A stretch of DNA of 64,000 nt from Pseudodesulfovibrio nedwellii (GCF_027923765.1 NZ_AP026709.1:2599501-2663500), one strand, 5' to 3'. Shown: positions 17,355-26,834, counted from the stretch's first letter. A program made the numbers and translations. Notes: generated by a model not told the origin, from the sequence alone.

Positions 17355-18686
17355 ATGAAATTTATACCGCAGGAAATAATTCGCAAAAAACGGGACGGAT
17401 ATCCGCTCGACAAATCCGACATCGAATCCATGGTGCGCGGCATCACGGATGAATCCGTTTCCGAAGGTCAAGTGGCGGCATTTGCCATGGCCGTTTTTTT
17501 TCAAGGCATGTCCATGCAGGAACGTATCGATCTGACTGTCGCCATGAAGAATTCGGGCACGATCATCGATTGGCCGACTTTTGGTTTTAAATCCGGGGTG
17601 GTGGACAAGCATTCCACGGGCGGCGTGGGTGATAAGGTCAGTCTGATCCTCGGCCCATTGGCTGCGGCATGCGGTGCATTTGTTCCCATGATTTCCGGGC
17701 GCGGTCTTGGACACACTGGCGGTACACTCGATAAGTTTGACGCCATTCCGGGCTATGATACCACCCCTGACCTTGAAACTTTTGTCACTGTGACGCGAGA
17801 AGCAGGCTGTGCCATCATCGGCCAGACCTCGGACCTCGCCCCGGCAGACAGGCGGCTGTATTCCATTCGAGATGTCACGGCGACCGTGGAATCTATCGAC
17901 CTCATCACGGCATCCATTCTGTCCAAGAAATTGGCAGCGGGATTGCAGGGATTGGTCATGGATGTGAAATATGGTTCCGGTGCGTTCATGGAAAAATATG
18001 AGGATGCCAGAAAACTGGCCGAATCCATCGCTCATGTTGCCACAGGTGCTGGCGTGCCGACAGTAGCCTTGCTCACGGATATGAATGAAGTGCTGGGTCA
18101 TAGCGTTGGCAATGCACTGGAAATGCAGGAAGCTGTGGATTTTTTGACAGGCAAATATCGAGATTCGAGACTGATGCAGGTTGTGTTTGTCCTGACAGGT
18201 GAAATGTTGATTCTTGCCGGACTGGCAAGGGACATCGGCGAAGCCACCATAAAAATGAACGCGGCTCTTGATTCAGGCACGGCAGCCGATTGTTTTGGCA
18301 CAATGGTAAAGGGGTTGGGTGGTCCTGTGGATTTCGTGCAAAAGGCTGCGGAGTATCTCGATGCGGCTCCTGTGGAAATGGCTGTGTACCCGGAAAGTGC
18401 CGGGTTCGTGACGGCTATGGACAATCGCGCTGTGGGCATGACTCTGGTGGCCATGAAGGGTGGGCGTATCCGTGCGGAGCAACCTATTGATTACGGTGTA
18501 GGCATGACGAATTTCGCACATATCGGTGATAAGATCGGACCTGATGTTCCGATTTGCAGAGTGTTCGCGCGAGATGAGGAACAGGCGAATATGGCGGCGG
18601 AGCGTATCCGTGAAGCCGTGCAGGTTGGCCTGGATCGTCCGGCAGATCGGCCTGTGGTATCAGAACGTATTGCAGGGGTTGCATAG
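17355..18686 (+). CDS. pdp: Pyrimidine-nucleoside phosphorylase
   Basis: 443 residues. The family signature is clear: SMQERIDLTVAMKNSG, DKHSTGGVGDKVSLILGPLAAACG and ISGRGLGHTGGTLDKFDAIPG (phosphate and nucleoside sites). It releases the base from (deoxy)uridine or thymidine, giving (deoxy)ribose-1-phosphate. It could equally be named thymidine phosphorylase (deoA); the length fits both. Its stop abuts the deoB start with no gap. Confidence 0.92.
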   Translation: MKFIPQEIIRKKRDGYPLDKSDIESMVRGITDESVSEGQVAAFAMAVFFQGMSMQERIDLTVAMKNSGTIIDWPTFGFKSGVVDKHSTGGVGDKVSLILGPLAAACGAFVPMISGRGLGHTGGTLDKFDAIPGYDTTPDLETFVTVTREAGCAIIGQTSDLAPADRRLYSIRDVTATVESIDLITASILSKKLAAGLQGLVMDVKYGSGAFMEKYEDARKLAESIAHVATGAGVPTVALLTDMNEVLGHSVGNALEMQEAVDFLTGKYRDSRLMQVVFVLTGEMLILAGLARDIGEATIKMNAALDSGTAADCFGTMVKGLGGPVDFVQKAAEYLDAAPVEMAVYPESAGFVTAMDNRAVGMTLVAMKGGRIRAEQPIDYGVGMTNFAHIGDKIGPDVPICRVFARDEEQANMAAERIREAVQVGLDRPADRPVVSERIAGVA

Positions 18687-19907
18687 ATGGGACGTGCATT
18701 TATTCTCGTGCTGGACAGCCTTGGTATCGGCTGGGCACCGGACGCTGACCGCTTTGGTGATGCCGGCGCTGACACGCTTGGGCATATTGCTGAAAAATGC
18801 GCACGGGGCGAGGCTGATCAGGACGGCCTACGGTCCGGTCCGTTGAATCTGCCGTGCCTGAGCTCTCTCGGCCTTGGACTGGCTGCCCAACTGGTGACGG
18901 GGACAGTGCCTCCCGGTCTGACTTCGCCGGTTTTGCGTGGTCGGTTCGCGGCGGCAAATGAAGTGAGTTTGGGCAAAGACACCCCGAGCGGTCATTGGGA
19001 AATGGCTGGAGTGCCGGTTCGTTTTGAATGGGGCTATTTTCCGCCTGAATATCCAAGTTTCCCTGAAACGTTGATTGCTGAGATTGTTGAAAAAGGCAAT
19101 CTGTCTGGTGTTTTGGGGAATTGTCACGCATCGGGGACGGAAATTGTCGCCCGATTCGGCGAAGAACATATCCAGTCAGGCAAACCCATTTGTTATACTT
19201 CGGCTGATTCGGTTTTTCAGATTGCGGCCCATGAAGAATATTTCGGGCTGGATCGATTGTTCGCGCTCTGTGAACTCGTGCGAGAATTATTGGAAGGCTA
19301 TAATATAGGGCGAGTCATTGCCCGTCCTTTTATAGGGGAACCGGGAGCGTTTACACGAACGGCTAACCGTCGGGATTATTCTTTGCCACCACCGTCTCAG
19401 ACTTTGCTTGATAAGCTCAAGGCCGCGGGTCGTGAGGTCGTTTCCGTGGGTAAAATTGCCGATATTTTTGCGCACCGAGGCCTGACGAAAAAAGTCAAGG
19501 CACCGGATTCTGACGGGCTGTTTGATCTGCTGGAAGATGAAGTCGAGAATGCGCCGGATGGTTCGCTTACCTTTGTGAATTTCGTGGAGTTCGATTCTGA
19601 ATGGGGACATCGCCGGAATGTAACCGGATATGCCGCCGCATTGGAACGAATCGATAAACGAGTGTTTGGGTTGATCGGGCATCTTCGTTCTGGTGATTTG
19701 GCGATTATTACCGCAGACCATGGTTGTGATCCTACTTGGCAGGGAAGTGATCATACCCGTGAGTGCGTGCCTGTGATCTTGTTTGGCCCGGACGTACTGC
19801 CGGGAGCCGATGGCATGCGTGAGACCTTTGCGGACGTGGGGCAGACTGTTGCCATGCACCTTGGCATTGATCCGTTGGACGAGGGCACTCCCATTCTCTT
19901 GAGTTAG
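18687..19907 (+). CDS. deoB: Phosphopentomutase
   Basis: 406 residues, alkaline-phosphatase superfamily with two Mn ions. Metal sites are visible in [26 protein letters not shown] and [11 protein letters not shown] with SDHTRE. It converts deoxyribose-1-phosphate to the 5-phosphate, linking pdp to deoC. It begins one base after the pdp stop and is the last gene of the operon. Confidence 0.95.
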   Translation: MGRAFILVLDSLGIGWAPDADRFGDAGADTLGHIAEKCARGEADQDGLRSGPLNLPCLSSLGLGLAAQLVTGTVPPGLTSPVLRGRFAAANEVSLGKDTPSGHWEMAGVPVRFEWGYFPPEYPSFPETLIAEIVEKGNLSGVLGNCHASGTEIVARFGEEHIQSGKPICYTSADSVFQIAAHEEYFGLDRLFALCELVRELLEGYNIGRVIARPFIGEPGAFTRTANRRDYSLPPPSQTLLDKLKAAGREVVSVGKIADIFAHRGLTKKVKAPDSDGLFDLLEDEVENAPDGSLTFVNFVEFDSEWGHRRNVTGYAAALERIDKRVFGLIGHLRSGDLAIITADHGCDPTWQGSDHTRECVPVILFGPDVLPGADGMRETFADVGQTVAMHLGIDPLDEGTPILLS

Positions 19908-19924
19908 GAGAAGTCCGTTTCTGT

Positions 19925-19966
19925 CAAAAAAAACGACCCCACCCGAATGGGCGGAGCCGTTTGAAT
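19925..19966 (-). terminator. Probable terminator for the SPFH gene
   Basis: An imperfect 13-position stem (AACGACCCCACCC with GGGCGGAGCCGTT) followed on the minus strand by eight T. It may also end the plus-strand deo operon, though the plus side lacks a T run. Confidence 0.6.
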
Positions 19967-19984
19967 GGATGATGCTATTAATTT

Positions 19985-21007
19985 TTATTCTACTGCGAAT
20001 CCGCCGACAGTCTGAGGAGACTCCTGCGATTCTGCAGTCTTCTTGGAGGCCGATTTTTTTGGTTTGCCTGTGGGGTTGACCGATGTTTTCTTGATAATTT
20101 CAGTTGCCGCCGCGACCATGCCGCCCATGTTGGCAAGGTCTGTTGGAATAATCATGGTGTTGTTTTCTTTGGCGAGGTTGCCGAATTCATCGATATACTG
20201 TTCGGCCACCTTGAGATTCATGGCCTCGGTACCGCCGGGCAAGTTGATGACTTCGGCAACCTTTTGCAGGCCTTGAGCCGTGGCATCGGCAACGAGCAGA
20301 ATTTCTTGAGCGCGACCTTGGGCTTCGTTGATACGTTTCTGCTTTTCACCTTCGGAAACCTGCACCGCTTCTTGCCTCAAACCTTCACTTCGGTTGATAC
20401 GAGACTGACGATCACCTTCGGAAATGGCGATTTCAGCACGTTTTTCACGCTCGGCTCTCATCTGCTGTTCCATGGCGGTCATAACTGTGCTGGGAGGCGT
20501 GATATCTTTGATTTCATAACGCATGACCTTGATGCCCCATTCCTGCGCGGCTTCGTCTACGGCCAGCACGACTGAGGAGTTGATGGTCTCACGTTCTTCG
20601 AAAGTCTTGTCCAGATCGATTTTACCGATGGCGGATCTCAGCGATGTCTGGGCCAGTTGTGAGGCGGCGATGTAATAATTTTCAATGCCATAGCAAGACA
20701 TCTTGGCATCAATGACTCGGATGTAGAGTACGCCGTCAATGGTCACGGATACGTTGTCACGGGTGATGCAGCTTTGGGCCGGGATGTCCATGACTTCTTC
20801 TTTGAGACTGCGTTTGTAGGCGATCTTGTCGATGAACGGGATCAGAATATGCAGGCCCGCGCTGAGGCTTTTTGAGTATTTACCGAGTCGTTCGACAACA
20901 AAGTGGCTTTTTTGCGGCACCACCACAGCTGTTTTGATGATCAGGGTGATCAGAATGAGTACAAAAACAACGGCTGTGATCAAGGAAGTCAGAGTTGCGG
21001 GATCCAT
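19985..21007 (-). CDS. SPFH/Band 7 (stomatin/paraslipin-type) membrane protein
   Basis: 340 residues: one N-terminal TM (about 8-28), a Band 7 domain (residues 30-190, with ERLGKYSKSLSAGLHILIPFID and QSCITRDNVSVTIDGVLYIRV), a coiled coil rich in Ala/Glu/Arg (about 190-270), and a Lys/Ser-rich tail. Proteins of this type form ring or cage scaffolds in the inner membrane and influence proteases and lipid domains. The NfeD-like gene lies one base upstream, the standard pairing. GGAG precedes the ATG. Confidence 0.93.
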   Translation of the reverse strand: MDPATLTSLITAVVFVLILITLIIKTAVVVPQKSHFVVERLGKYSKSLSAGLHILIPFIDKIAYKRSLKEEVMDIPAQSCITRDNVSVTIDGVLYIRVIDAKMSCYGIENYYIAASQLAQTSLRSAIGKIDLDKTFEERETINSSVVLAVDEAAQEWGIKVMRYEIKDITPPSTVMTAMEQQMRAEREKRAEIAISEGDRQSRINRSEGLRQEAVQVSEGEKQKRINEAQGRAQEILLVADATAQGLQKVAEVINLPGGTEAMNLKVAEQYIDEFGNLAKENNTMIIPTDLANMGGMVAAATEIIKKTSVNPTGKPKKSASKKTAESQESPQTVGGFAVE

Positions 21008-21008
21008 A

Positions 21009-21470
21009 TTATTTCTCCATTTCTACGATAAAGGCATTGGGGTCTTTTTCGTCACGATGACTGATGCGAACCATTACACCGACGTCTACAGGATCGTCGC
21101 ACCGGGCCGACCAGAAGGAACCCAGATATTTGACGCGTCCTGCCTGTGGTGGATGAATTGCCTCCACAACTTCACACCGTGCACCGATTGCTGTGTCTGC
21201 GTCTTCTTCGTCCGAGGAGGAGCCCCCGGCAAAGGTGTCGGCCATGGTTTTGCGAAGCAGGAGGAGCAGAGCCAGGGATGATGCCCCGAACACGATGATC
21301 TGCATTTGTAGTGAAAAGCCAAAAAAAGCTGTGACCCCGGCAATGATTGCGCCCACGCCGAAGAAAATGACGATGAAGGCGGGCATCACGAATTCTGCCA
21401 CGAGGAAGGCCACGCCTACACCGAGCCAGATGAGCCAGAGTATGTTTTCCATTGAGTTGAAATATTCCAT
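21009..21470 (-). CDS. NfeD-like membrane protein
   Basis: 153 residues: two or three TM helices (about 10-75) and a C-terminal OB-like soluble domain with IGARCEVVEAIHPPQAGRVKYLGSFW and VMVRISH. It is the usual partner of SPFH proteins and is encoded directly before one here. AGGAGG lies upstream of the ATG. The nearest plus-strand gene starts 175 bp away. Confidence 0.93.
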   Translation of the reverse strand: MEYFNSMENILWLIWLGVGVAFLVAEFVMPAFIVIFFGVGAIIAGVTAFFGFSLQMQIIVFGASSLALLLLLRKTMADTFAGGSSSDEEDADTAIGARCEVVEAIHPPQAGRVKYLGSFWSARCDDPVDVGVMVRISHRDEKDPNAFIVEMEK

Positions 21471-21645
21471 TGGGCCTCCTGATTAGAGAAAAGTAATACC
21501 GTTCCCATGTGGTTTTGTCGATACCAATGCCATTCTTGTTGTATGGAGGCTGTGCATCCTGTTTCTCTTGCTTGCCTATCGGTTCAGGCTGGTATACCGT
21601 GCCTTCGCTTCAGTGATACTGAAGACATAAACACATCAGAATAAT

Positions 21646-22098
21646 ATGAAAATCCGAATATCTCTTATAGGTCTCTTTTTCCTTCTTGCTGTACTGCCTT
21701 CCAAGGCCAGCGAGCCGGACTACATGGCGCTTATGGCCCATGATTCCGAGATCAAGGCCATTGCCACGGTTTCTAAGGTTCGACAGATGCGTGGCAATCG
21801 TGATGGTACGTTTACCCGTGTTTCTTTCAAGCGAGTATATGCAGTCACGCCCTATACCCCCAAAGTATTTATCGGTGCGTGCAAAATCTTGAATTACGCA
21901 TGGCAGAAAAGGTCCAAGGACATCATTTACATCAAGCCTAAAGTTGGCCAGAAAGTGTATGTGACCGTGTCTTCCAATGGCGGAGCTATCACCAGCTTTA
22001 CCCGGCTGACACCGGAACTGGATTACGCGGTTCGCAAGGAACCGTTTCGGGTGGAGTATACCCACGGCAAGGCAGTTATCTTGCCCCCCATCGAATAA
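21646..22098 (+). CDS. Small secreted protein, unknown function
   Basis: 150 residues with a Sec signal peptide (RISLIGLFFLLAVLPSKAS). The mature part is beta-rich and basic, ending in VILPPIE. No catalytic motif or known domain is evident. It stands alone between NfeD and the ArsR operon. Confidence 0.6.
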   Translation: MKIRISLIGLFFLLAVLPSKASEPDYMALMAHDSEIKAIATVSKVRQMRGNRDGTFTRVSFKRVYAVTPYTPKVFIGACKILNYAWQKRSKDIIYIKPKVGQKVYVTVSSNGGAITSFTRLTPELDYAVRKEPFRVEYTHGKAVILPPIE

Positions 22099-22146
22099 CG
22101 GCGTCTGTTTCCATGACGAAACCGGGCGAAATTTTATATCACCCTC

Positions 22147-22174
22147 TTGACTTTGGATAACGGTTGGCTATATT
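22147..22174 (+). promoter_or_regulatory. Sigma-70 promoter of the arsR operon
   Basis: TTGACT, a 16-nt spacer and TATATT. Transcription would start near 22181, which places an ATG at 22180 at the transcript end and favours the ATG at 22204. The AT-rich -10 region could be the ArsR operator. Confidence 0.65.
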
Positions 22175-22203
22175 ACCAAATGAGCGACGAGGAGAAAGCA
22201 TTC

Positions 22204-22506
22204 ATGAAACAGGACATAGTCACACAGCAGCAGTTTGAAGAGCGAGCCAACGTGGTCAAGGCCATGGCGCATCCCTCTCGGCTGATGATGATCGACGAAC
22301 TCTCCCGGGGCGAGCGGTGCGTGTGCGACCTGCGTGACTTGGTGGGCGCGGATATTTCCACGGTGTCCAAGCATCTCACAGTGCTTAAGAAAGTGGGGAT
22401 TGTGGAAGATGAAAAACGTGGCAAGAATGTCTATTATCGTCTGAAAGTACCGTGTGTGCTTAATTTCTTTCAGTGCATTGAGTCTGTGCTGGCTGCAAGC
22501 AAGTAA
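22204..22506 (+). CDS. ArsR/SmtB-family repressor
   Basis: About 100 residues. The winged helix (ANVVKAMAHPSRLMMIDELSRGERCVCDLRDLVGADISTVSKHLTVLKKVGIV) contains CVC in helix alpha-3, the position of As(III)/Sb(III)-binding cysteines in classic ArsR. GAGGAG lies eight bases before the ATG. It heads an operon with a permease and three thiol-redox genes and should repress it until a thiol-reactive metalloid or sulfur species binds. Confidence 0.9.
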   Translation: MKQDIVTQQQFEERANVVKAMAHPSRLMMIDELSRGERCVCDLRDLVGADISTVSKHLTVLKKVGIVEDEKRGKNVYYRLKVPCVLNFFQCIESVLAASK

Positions 22507-22552
22507 TATTTTTTTGTTCAAACAGTTGGCGAAAACGCCAAGTGAGGGAAGT

Positions 22553-23632
22553 ATGTCTTCATCCAACGATACACATTGCGAGTGTCAGTCCAGCCCCGGC
22601 AAAGGCGGCTCAGGGCACGGGTTTGCGAAATATCTTTTGATCAGTGGTTTGGCCCTGATGGTTTGGTATGGTGTCTATAGTCAACTTCTTCCATTTTCCG
22701 ATTGGTTTGCTTATTCCCTGCTTGGGTTGGATATGGGCAGTCATTTTGGTGCAGCTATCCAGTTTTTTGTCTACGACACCCCCAAAGTATTGATGCTGCT
22801 CATATTGGTGGTTTTTCTTGTGGGCATCTTGCGTTCGTTTGTGACCGTGAACTGGACGCGGAGTTTTTTGGCCGGAAAACGTGAATCCGTAGGTAATGTC
22901 ATGGCCGCGCTGCTTGGCGTAGTCACACCGTTTTGTTCCTGTTCCGCAGTCCCATTGTTTATAGGTTTCATGACCGCAGGCATTCCGCTTGGAGTGACCT
23001 TTTCCTTTCTTATTGCCGCTCCCATGGTCAATGAAATTGCATTGGTCTTGCTTTACGGCCTGCTTGGTTGGAAGATTGCGGCTTTGTATTTTGTCACGGG
23101 CATAACCATTGCCGTGGTGGCTGGATGGGTGCTCGGACGCATGAACCTTGAGGGGCATGTGGAGGATTGGGTCAAGGAAATCCGTGCTGGCGAAGCTGCC
23201 ATGGATGAGAAGATGACGTGGACCGGGCGTTTTGATTACGCCTTGGATTCGGTCAAGGATATCACGGGGCGGGTCTGGAAATTTGTGGTGCTCGGAATCG
23301 CTGTTGGTGCAGCCATTCATGGCTACGTCCCCGAAGGTCAGCTTGCCGGTATTATGGGTGATGAGGCGTGGTGGTCCGTACCGCTTTCCGTGATCATGGG
23401 CATCCCCATGTACACGAATGCTGCTGGAGTCATTCCCGTGGTCGAAGCTCTGCTCGGCAAGGGGGCTGCCCTTGGTACGGTCCTCGCATTTATGATGTCT
23501 GTCATCGCTTTGTCTTTCCCGGAAATGGTCATCCTTCGCAAGGTGCTTAAGCCCCGTCTTATCGCGATATTCATCGCGGTTGTCGGTTGCGGCATTCTTG
23601 TAGTGGGCTATCTTTTCAACGCAATTATTTAA
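22553..23632 (+). CDS. DUF318-family permease (ArsP/YraQ-like)
   Basis: About 359 residues with at least eight TM helices. Family motifs include TPFCSCSAVPLFIGFMTAGIPLGVTFSFLIAAPMVNE and IPMYTNAAGVIPVVEALLGKG. The FCSCS cysteines are conserved in ArsP-like efflux permeases for methylated or aromatic arsenicals. The soluble N-terminus has a CEC and a Gly-rich segment. GAGGGA precedes the ATG at 22553; an earlier in-frame ATG would overlap arsR. Substrate is inferred only from arsR linkage. Confidence 0.88.
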   Translation: MSSSNDTHCECQSSPGKGGSGHGFAKYLLISGLALMVWYGVYSQLLPFSDWFAYSLLGLDMGSHFGAAIQFFVYDTPKVLMLLILVVFLVGILRSFVTVNWTRSFLAGKRESVGNVMAALLGVVTPFCSCSAVPLFIGFMTAGIPLGVTFSFLIAAPMVNEIALVLLYGLLGWKIAALYFVTGITIAVVAGWVLGRMNLEGHVEDWVKEIRAGEAAMDEKMTWTGRFDYALDSVKDITGRVWKFVVLGIAVGAAIHGYVPEGQLAGIMGDEAWWSVPLSVIMGIPMYTNAAGVIPVVEALLGKGAALGTVLAFMMSVIALSFPEMVILRKVLKPRLIAIFIAVVGCGILVVGYLFNAII

Positions 23633-23653
23633 TCAATTATACAGGAGTTAGTT

Positions 23654-23881
23654 ATGAAAATTCTCGTTATGGGCCCCGGCTGCGCCAAGTGTGAACAGGC
23701 CGAAAAAACCGTGCGTGAAGCTGTTGCTGAAGCAGGCATCGACGCTGAAATCGAAAAGGTCAAAGATTTTCAGGAAATAGCTAAATACGGTATTTTTTCC
23801 ACGCCTGCCGTAGTTATCGACGGCGAAGTGAAAGTGGTCGGAAAAGCCCCGAGTAAAAAAGACGTCCTGAGCTGGCTGTAA
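23654..23881 (+). CDS. Thioredoxin-fold mini-redoxin (redox-active disulfide protein 2 type)
   Basis: 75 residues. GPGCAKC near the N-terminus is the redox CxxC; the fold continues with EIEKVKDFQEIAKYGIFSTPAVVIDGEVKVVGK, including the cis-Pro of the thioredoxin fold (STPA). It is cytoplasmic with no signal. GGAG precedes the start. It follows the permease by 21 bp and may hand electrons or thiol ligands to it. Confidence 0.9.
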   Translation: MKILVMGPGCAKCEQAEKTVREAVAEAGIDAEIEKVKDFQEIAKYGIFSTPAVVIDGEVKVVGKAPSKKDVLSWL

Positions 23882-23964
23882 ACCATGCAAGATGGGGCGC
23901 GGGTTTTTTTGAAAATAACGATGAGATCGTGGAAGTGGTTTCCAGAACAACGCAGGGAGAATTG

Positions 23965-24393
23965 ATGATTACAAGGAATATGACCGTGTTTTTGCTTGTT
24001 TTGATTCTTGTGGGTATGCCGCTGACGGCACATTCGCAAGGGGAGGTCAAAGCAAAATTCCTTACAGTTTCTCCTGCTGATTTGATCTCTGGAGCTCCAC
24101 AGAATGTTCCAATCCTCGGCATGATTACCATGGTGGATATAGGTGCTCACTCCTGTATTCCGTGCAAGATGATGACCCCTGTTATTGAAGAATTGTCCAA
24201 AGAATACGAAGGCCGTGCAGCCATTGTGTTCATTGATGTGTGGGAGCATAGAGCCGAAGCCAAGAAATATGGTATCAAATCTATCCCAACGCAGATATTT
24301 TATGATGCCGAAGGCAAGGAGCAGTTTCGGCATGTTGGATTTTTTGACAAGGAGAGCATTGTCACCAAGTTGGCTGAACTGGGTGCGAAGTAG
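23965..24393 (+). CDS. Exported thioredoxin-like protein
   Basis: About 142 residues: Sec signal peptide (MTVFLLVLILVGMPLTAHSQ) then a thioredoxin domain with HSCIPCKMMTP (CIPC active site), DVWE and SIPTQIFYD (cis-Pro). It should act in the periplasm as a reductant. The start at 23965 follows GGGAG; a longer frame from 23929 lacks one. The next gene (CcdA-like) could supply its electrons. Confidence 0.9.
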   Translation: MITRNMTVFLLVLILVGMPLTAHSQGEVKAKFLTVSPADLISGAPQNVPILGMITMVDIGAHSCIPCKMMTPVIEELSKEYEGRAAIVFIDVWEHRAEAKKYGIKSIPTQIFYDAEGKEQFRHVGFFDKESIVTKLAELGAK

Positions 24394-24401
24394 GCTGGCC
24401 T

Positions 24402-25100
24402 GTGGATCAATTCTTTCTGATTATCAATCAATGGATGGTGAGTGGTACAGCCCTCGCCGCCGTGGGCTGTTTTCTTTGGGGCATGGTGAGCGTTCTTTTT
24501 TCTCCCTGTCACTTGGCGTCCATCCCGCTTATTGTGGGATATGTCGGTGGGCAGAGTGAGATTATCGAAGGCAGAAAGGCCGCTGGATATGCGGTTCTGT
24601 TTACGTTTGGCCTATTTATCACCATAGCTTTGATCGGTATCGTTTGCGCCATGCTTGGCCGGATGATGGGTGACATCGGTTCGGGGTGGTCAATTCTTGT
24701 CGGCCTGATATTGATTTGGGTGGGGTTGGATATGGTGGGTATTGCCAAGTGCTCTATTCCCGGCAGCCTGATGGGGCGATTGAAGCTTAAGGGTTTTGTC
24801 GGAGCTTTTACCCTTGGTCTGGCTTATGGAGTTCTTTCCGGGTCTTGCACCTTTGGTTTTATCGCACCTATTCTTGCCATCATTACGGTGCAAGAGCAGG
24901 TCGCCACCGGCATACTGCTTATCCTGCTCTTTGGCCTTGGACATTGTATTCCCATTGTTGTTGCCGGAAGTTCGACGTCGCTTGTGCGTAAACTTTTGGA
25001 GAGCAACCGTTGGCAACGTGGCGGAACGTTGTTTCGACGTCTTGCTGGAATCCTTATCTGTGTGCTTGGAGGCTATTTCATAGCCCTGCCTTTCGTATAG
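24402..25100 (+). CDS. CcdA/DsbD-type transmembrane electron carrier
   Basis: 232 residues, six TM helices, GTG start. Conserved Cys residues sit in FSPCHLASIPLIVGYVGG and SGSCTFGF, matching the two redox Cys in CcdA/DsbD cores. It passes electrons from cytoplasmic thioredoxin to periplasmic thiol proteins, here most likely the exported thioredoxin just upstream. It ends the arsR operon at a very strong bidirectional terminator. Confidence 0.9.
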   Translation: MDQFFLIINQWMVSGTALAAVGCFLWGMVSVLFSPCHLASIPLIVGYVGGQSEIIEGRKAAGYAVLFTFGLFITIALIGIVCAMLGRMMGDIGSGWSILVGLILIWVGLDMVGIAKCSIPGSLMGRLKLKGFVGAFTLGLAYGVLSGSCTFGFIAPILAIITVQEQVATGILLILLFGLGHCIPIVVAGSSTSLVRKLLESNRWQRGGTLFRRLAGILICVLGGYFIALPFV

Positions 25101-25112
25101 CCCACAGGATGC

Positions 25113-25166
25113 AAAACAATAAAGCCCCTCAGTATTCTATTGAATGCAGAGGGGCTTTATTGTTTT
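25113..25166. terminator. Bidirectional terminator, 18-bp stem
   Basis: 25113-25130 and 25149-25166 are perfect reverse complements, with A/T-rich outer parts giving a T tract on both strands. The 18-nt loop carries a smaller ATTCTATTGAAT-type near-palindrome. It separates the arsR operon from the convergent uspA gene. Confidence 0.92.
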
Positions 25167-25173
25167 GTTTTCT

Positions 25174-25215
25174 CCCCAACTTTTCGTGAAGCGACCCAAA
25201 AAGTTTAGGGAAAAG
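25174..25215 (-). repeat. Dispersed intergenic repeat, copy C
   Basis: On the minus strand: CCCTAAACTTTTTGGGTCGC and a following stem part. It shares the core CCTAAACTTTTTG-GTCGCTTC with copy A (34009-34050) and copy B (17300-17340). It lies just downstream of the terminator, before the uspA stop. Confidence 0.6.
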
Positions 25216-25242
25216 AGGGAATGGGGGGGGCTGGGGGAATCT

Positions 25243-26127
25243 CTATTTACTCACCCACAAAGCTGTGTCGGTGAGTTGGCGCAGGAGATTGATGGACACA
25301 GAGGTGGGAAACATATTTTCCTTCTTGTTCCGTTTGGTGGTGCCACGTCGTCCAACACCCACCGCGGCGTAGGAGGAGATTGTAGCTTCCTGAATGATCG
25401 CTTTGACCACGTTCTTGGCCACGACAGACCGGAATTTTATGCGATCTTCGGTGACGCCATTCCCCTTCATGATCTTGACGGCTTTACTGAAATATTGTTC
25501 TGCAATGGTGGTTTCGTAATCCCACTTTGCCGCATGGAACAACGTAAAGGAGTGTCTTTTTTCATCGGCCAGAATGTATGAGGCGTGGTCCGCCATACGC
25601 AGGCTGGCATTTGAGCCGTCAAGACACAACAAAATGTTTTGATGCGGGACGCCGGTTGGCCGCTTGCAGACCCAGATGGGAAAATCGATGTCCTGCCAGA
25701 TAAGCTCGTGACAGACCGAGTTTTCGAATACCTCTTCGAACCATGTGAACCCCTTTCGGCCAAGCAGCATGGCATCATAGAGACCGCTCCTGCACTCGTC
25801 GATAAGTTCGCGGACTGTGCCTGTTTTGGATTGAACCACCTTAGTGTTCACATTATCACCGGGACAACCGGTCATGTTTTTGAGCCAACGCAGTGCTTCA
25901 TCAAGGGCTTTTTCTCCCTTGTCTTTTTTGTGAGCCATGAGTTCGATGAGATCATCTCCCATAGGGGCGAGTGTATCCTCGTGCATGCTCCATGAGGCGA
26001 GTTTTGGGGCGACGTAGAAGAGGGTCAACCTGATGTCGCAGATATCGTCGAACAATTCTTTGAGAAAACGCAGGTTGAAAGAGGCGGCGCGATCATCACC
26101 GATGGCGAGCAGAAGTTCCTTTTGCAT
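25243..26127 (-). CDS. Tandem universal stress protein (UspA family)
   Basis: About 294 residues, start ATG at 26127 with GGAG eight bases upstream (a longer frame to 26295 has none). Two Usp-like halves: ELLLAIGDDRAASFNLRFLKEL to about 145, then NILLCLDGSNASLRMADHASYI to the end. The second half ends in YAAVGVGRRGTTKRNK, the Usp ATP-loop position, while the first has DAMLLGRKG. Cytoplasmic stress protein of unknown partner. It is divergent from the DUF4390 gene. Confidence 0.88.
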   Translation of the reverse strand: MQKELLLAIGDDRAASFNLRFLKELFDDICDIRLTLFYVAPKLASWSMHEDTLAPMGDDLIELMAHKKDKGEKALDEALRWLKNMTGCPGDNVNTKVVQSKTGTVRELIDECRSGLYDAMLLGRKGFTWFEEVFENSVCHELIWQDIDFPIWVCKRPTGVPHQNILLCLDGSNASLRMADHASYILADEKRHSFTLFHAAKWDYETTIAEQYFSKAVKIMKGNGVTEDRIKFRSVVAKNVVKAIIQEATISSYAAVGVGRRGTTKRNKKENMFPTSVSINLLRQLTDTALWVSK

Positions 26128-26261
26128 ATGACTGGCTCCGTTGTGAGCGGTTGAGCATGAAAATTGGTTTCCGTTGTCAGGATGATACTTCAACCCGCAG
26201 GGAAAACACAAGGCCGGGCTACTTGTTCTTTGCAACCGCGACTGGTACATCCTTGCAGATA

Positions 26262-26834
26262 ATGACGTACAATGCCCATAAGCGAATCGGGACATTTTTC
26301 GGAATGGTCCTGGCTGCTTTTATATTTACTGGAATTGCTTCTGCCCAGAGTCTGAGCCTTATGGCCCCGTCGCTCGCCAATGTGAATGGCAGGCTGACCG
26401 CCCGGTTTGGTGTGACGGTGGAAGAGAAGCCGGTCCTCAAAGGCGAGTTGGAAGATGGCGCTGTTTTGGTGCTCAAATGCTCGGTGAACCTTTTTGAAGA
26501 AAATAATTATTGGCTCGATAGTGAACTTGCTTCAGTCCTTTTTAAGAGTGTCATTGAGTTTGATGCCTTGAAACGTGAGTTTGTCATGTCGTTGCCGGAT
26601 CGAGAAACACCACTACGAAACAAGGATCTCGGTCAATTGCTCGAAGATGGTTGGGGTGTTATTGAAGCAAGCCTTGGATCGTGGGCCTTACTTGATCGTG
26701 GGACTAAATACAGTCTGCGGTTGCATACTTCCATGACGGAAGAAGACGCGCCCGAAGGCGTCATGCGATATGTGTATTTCTGGTCCTGGGATGCCGGAGC
26801 AGATAATTCTTTTCAGCTTGATTTTACCTACTAG
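26262..26834 (+). CDS. DUF4390 secreted protein
   Basis: About 190 residues. A signal peptide (KRIGTFFGMVLAAFIFTGIASAQ) is followed by a beta-rich domain of the DUF4390 type (LTARFGVTVE, ALKREFVMSL, DGWGVIEASLG, VYFWSWD). The start at 26262 gives the right signal peptide though its ribosome site is weak. DUF4390 genes are often directly before NtrY-like kinases, as here (15 bp gap), so a role in that kinase's extracytoplasmic sensing is plausible but unproven. Confidence 0.8.
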   Translation: MTYNAHKRIGTFFGMVLAAFIFTGIASAQSLSLMAPSLANVNGRLTARFGVTVEEKPVLKGELEDGAVLVLKCSVNLFEENNYWLDSELASVLFKSVIEFDALKREFVMSLPDRETPLRNKDLGQLLEDGWGVIEASLGSWALLDRGTKYSLRLHTSMTEEDAPEGVMRYVYFWSWDAGADNSFQLDFTY

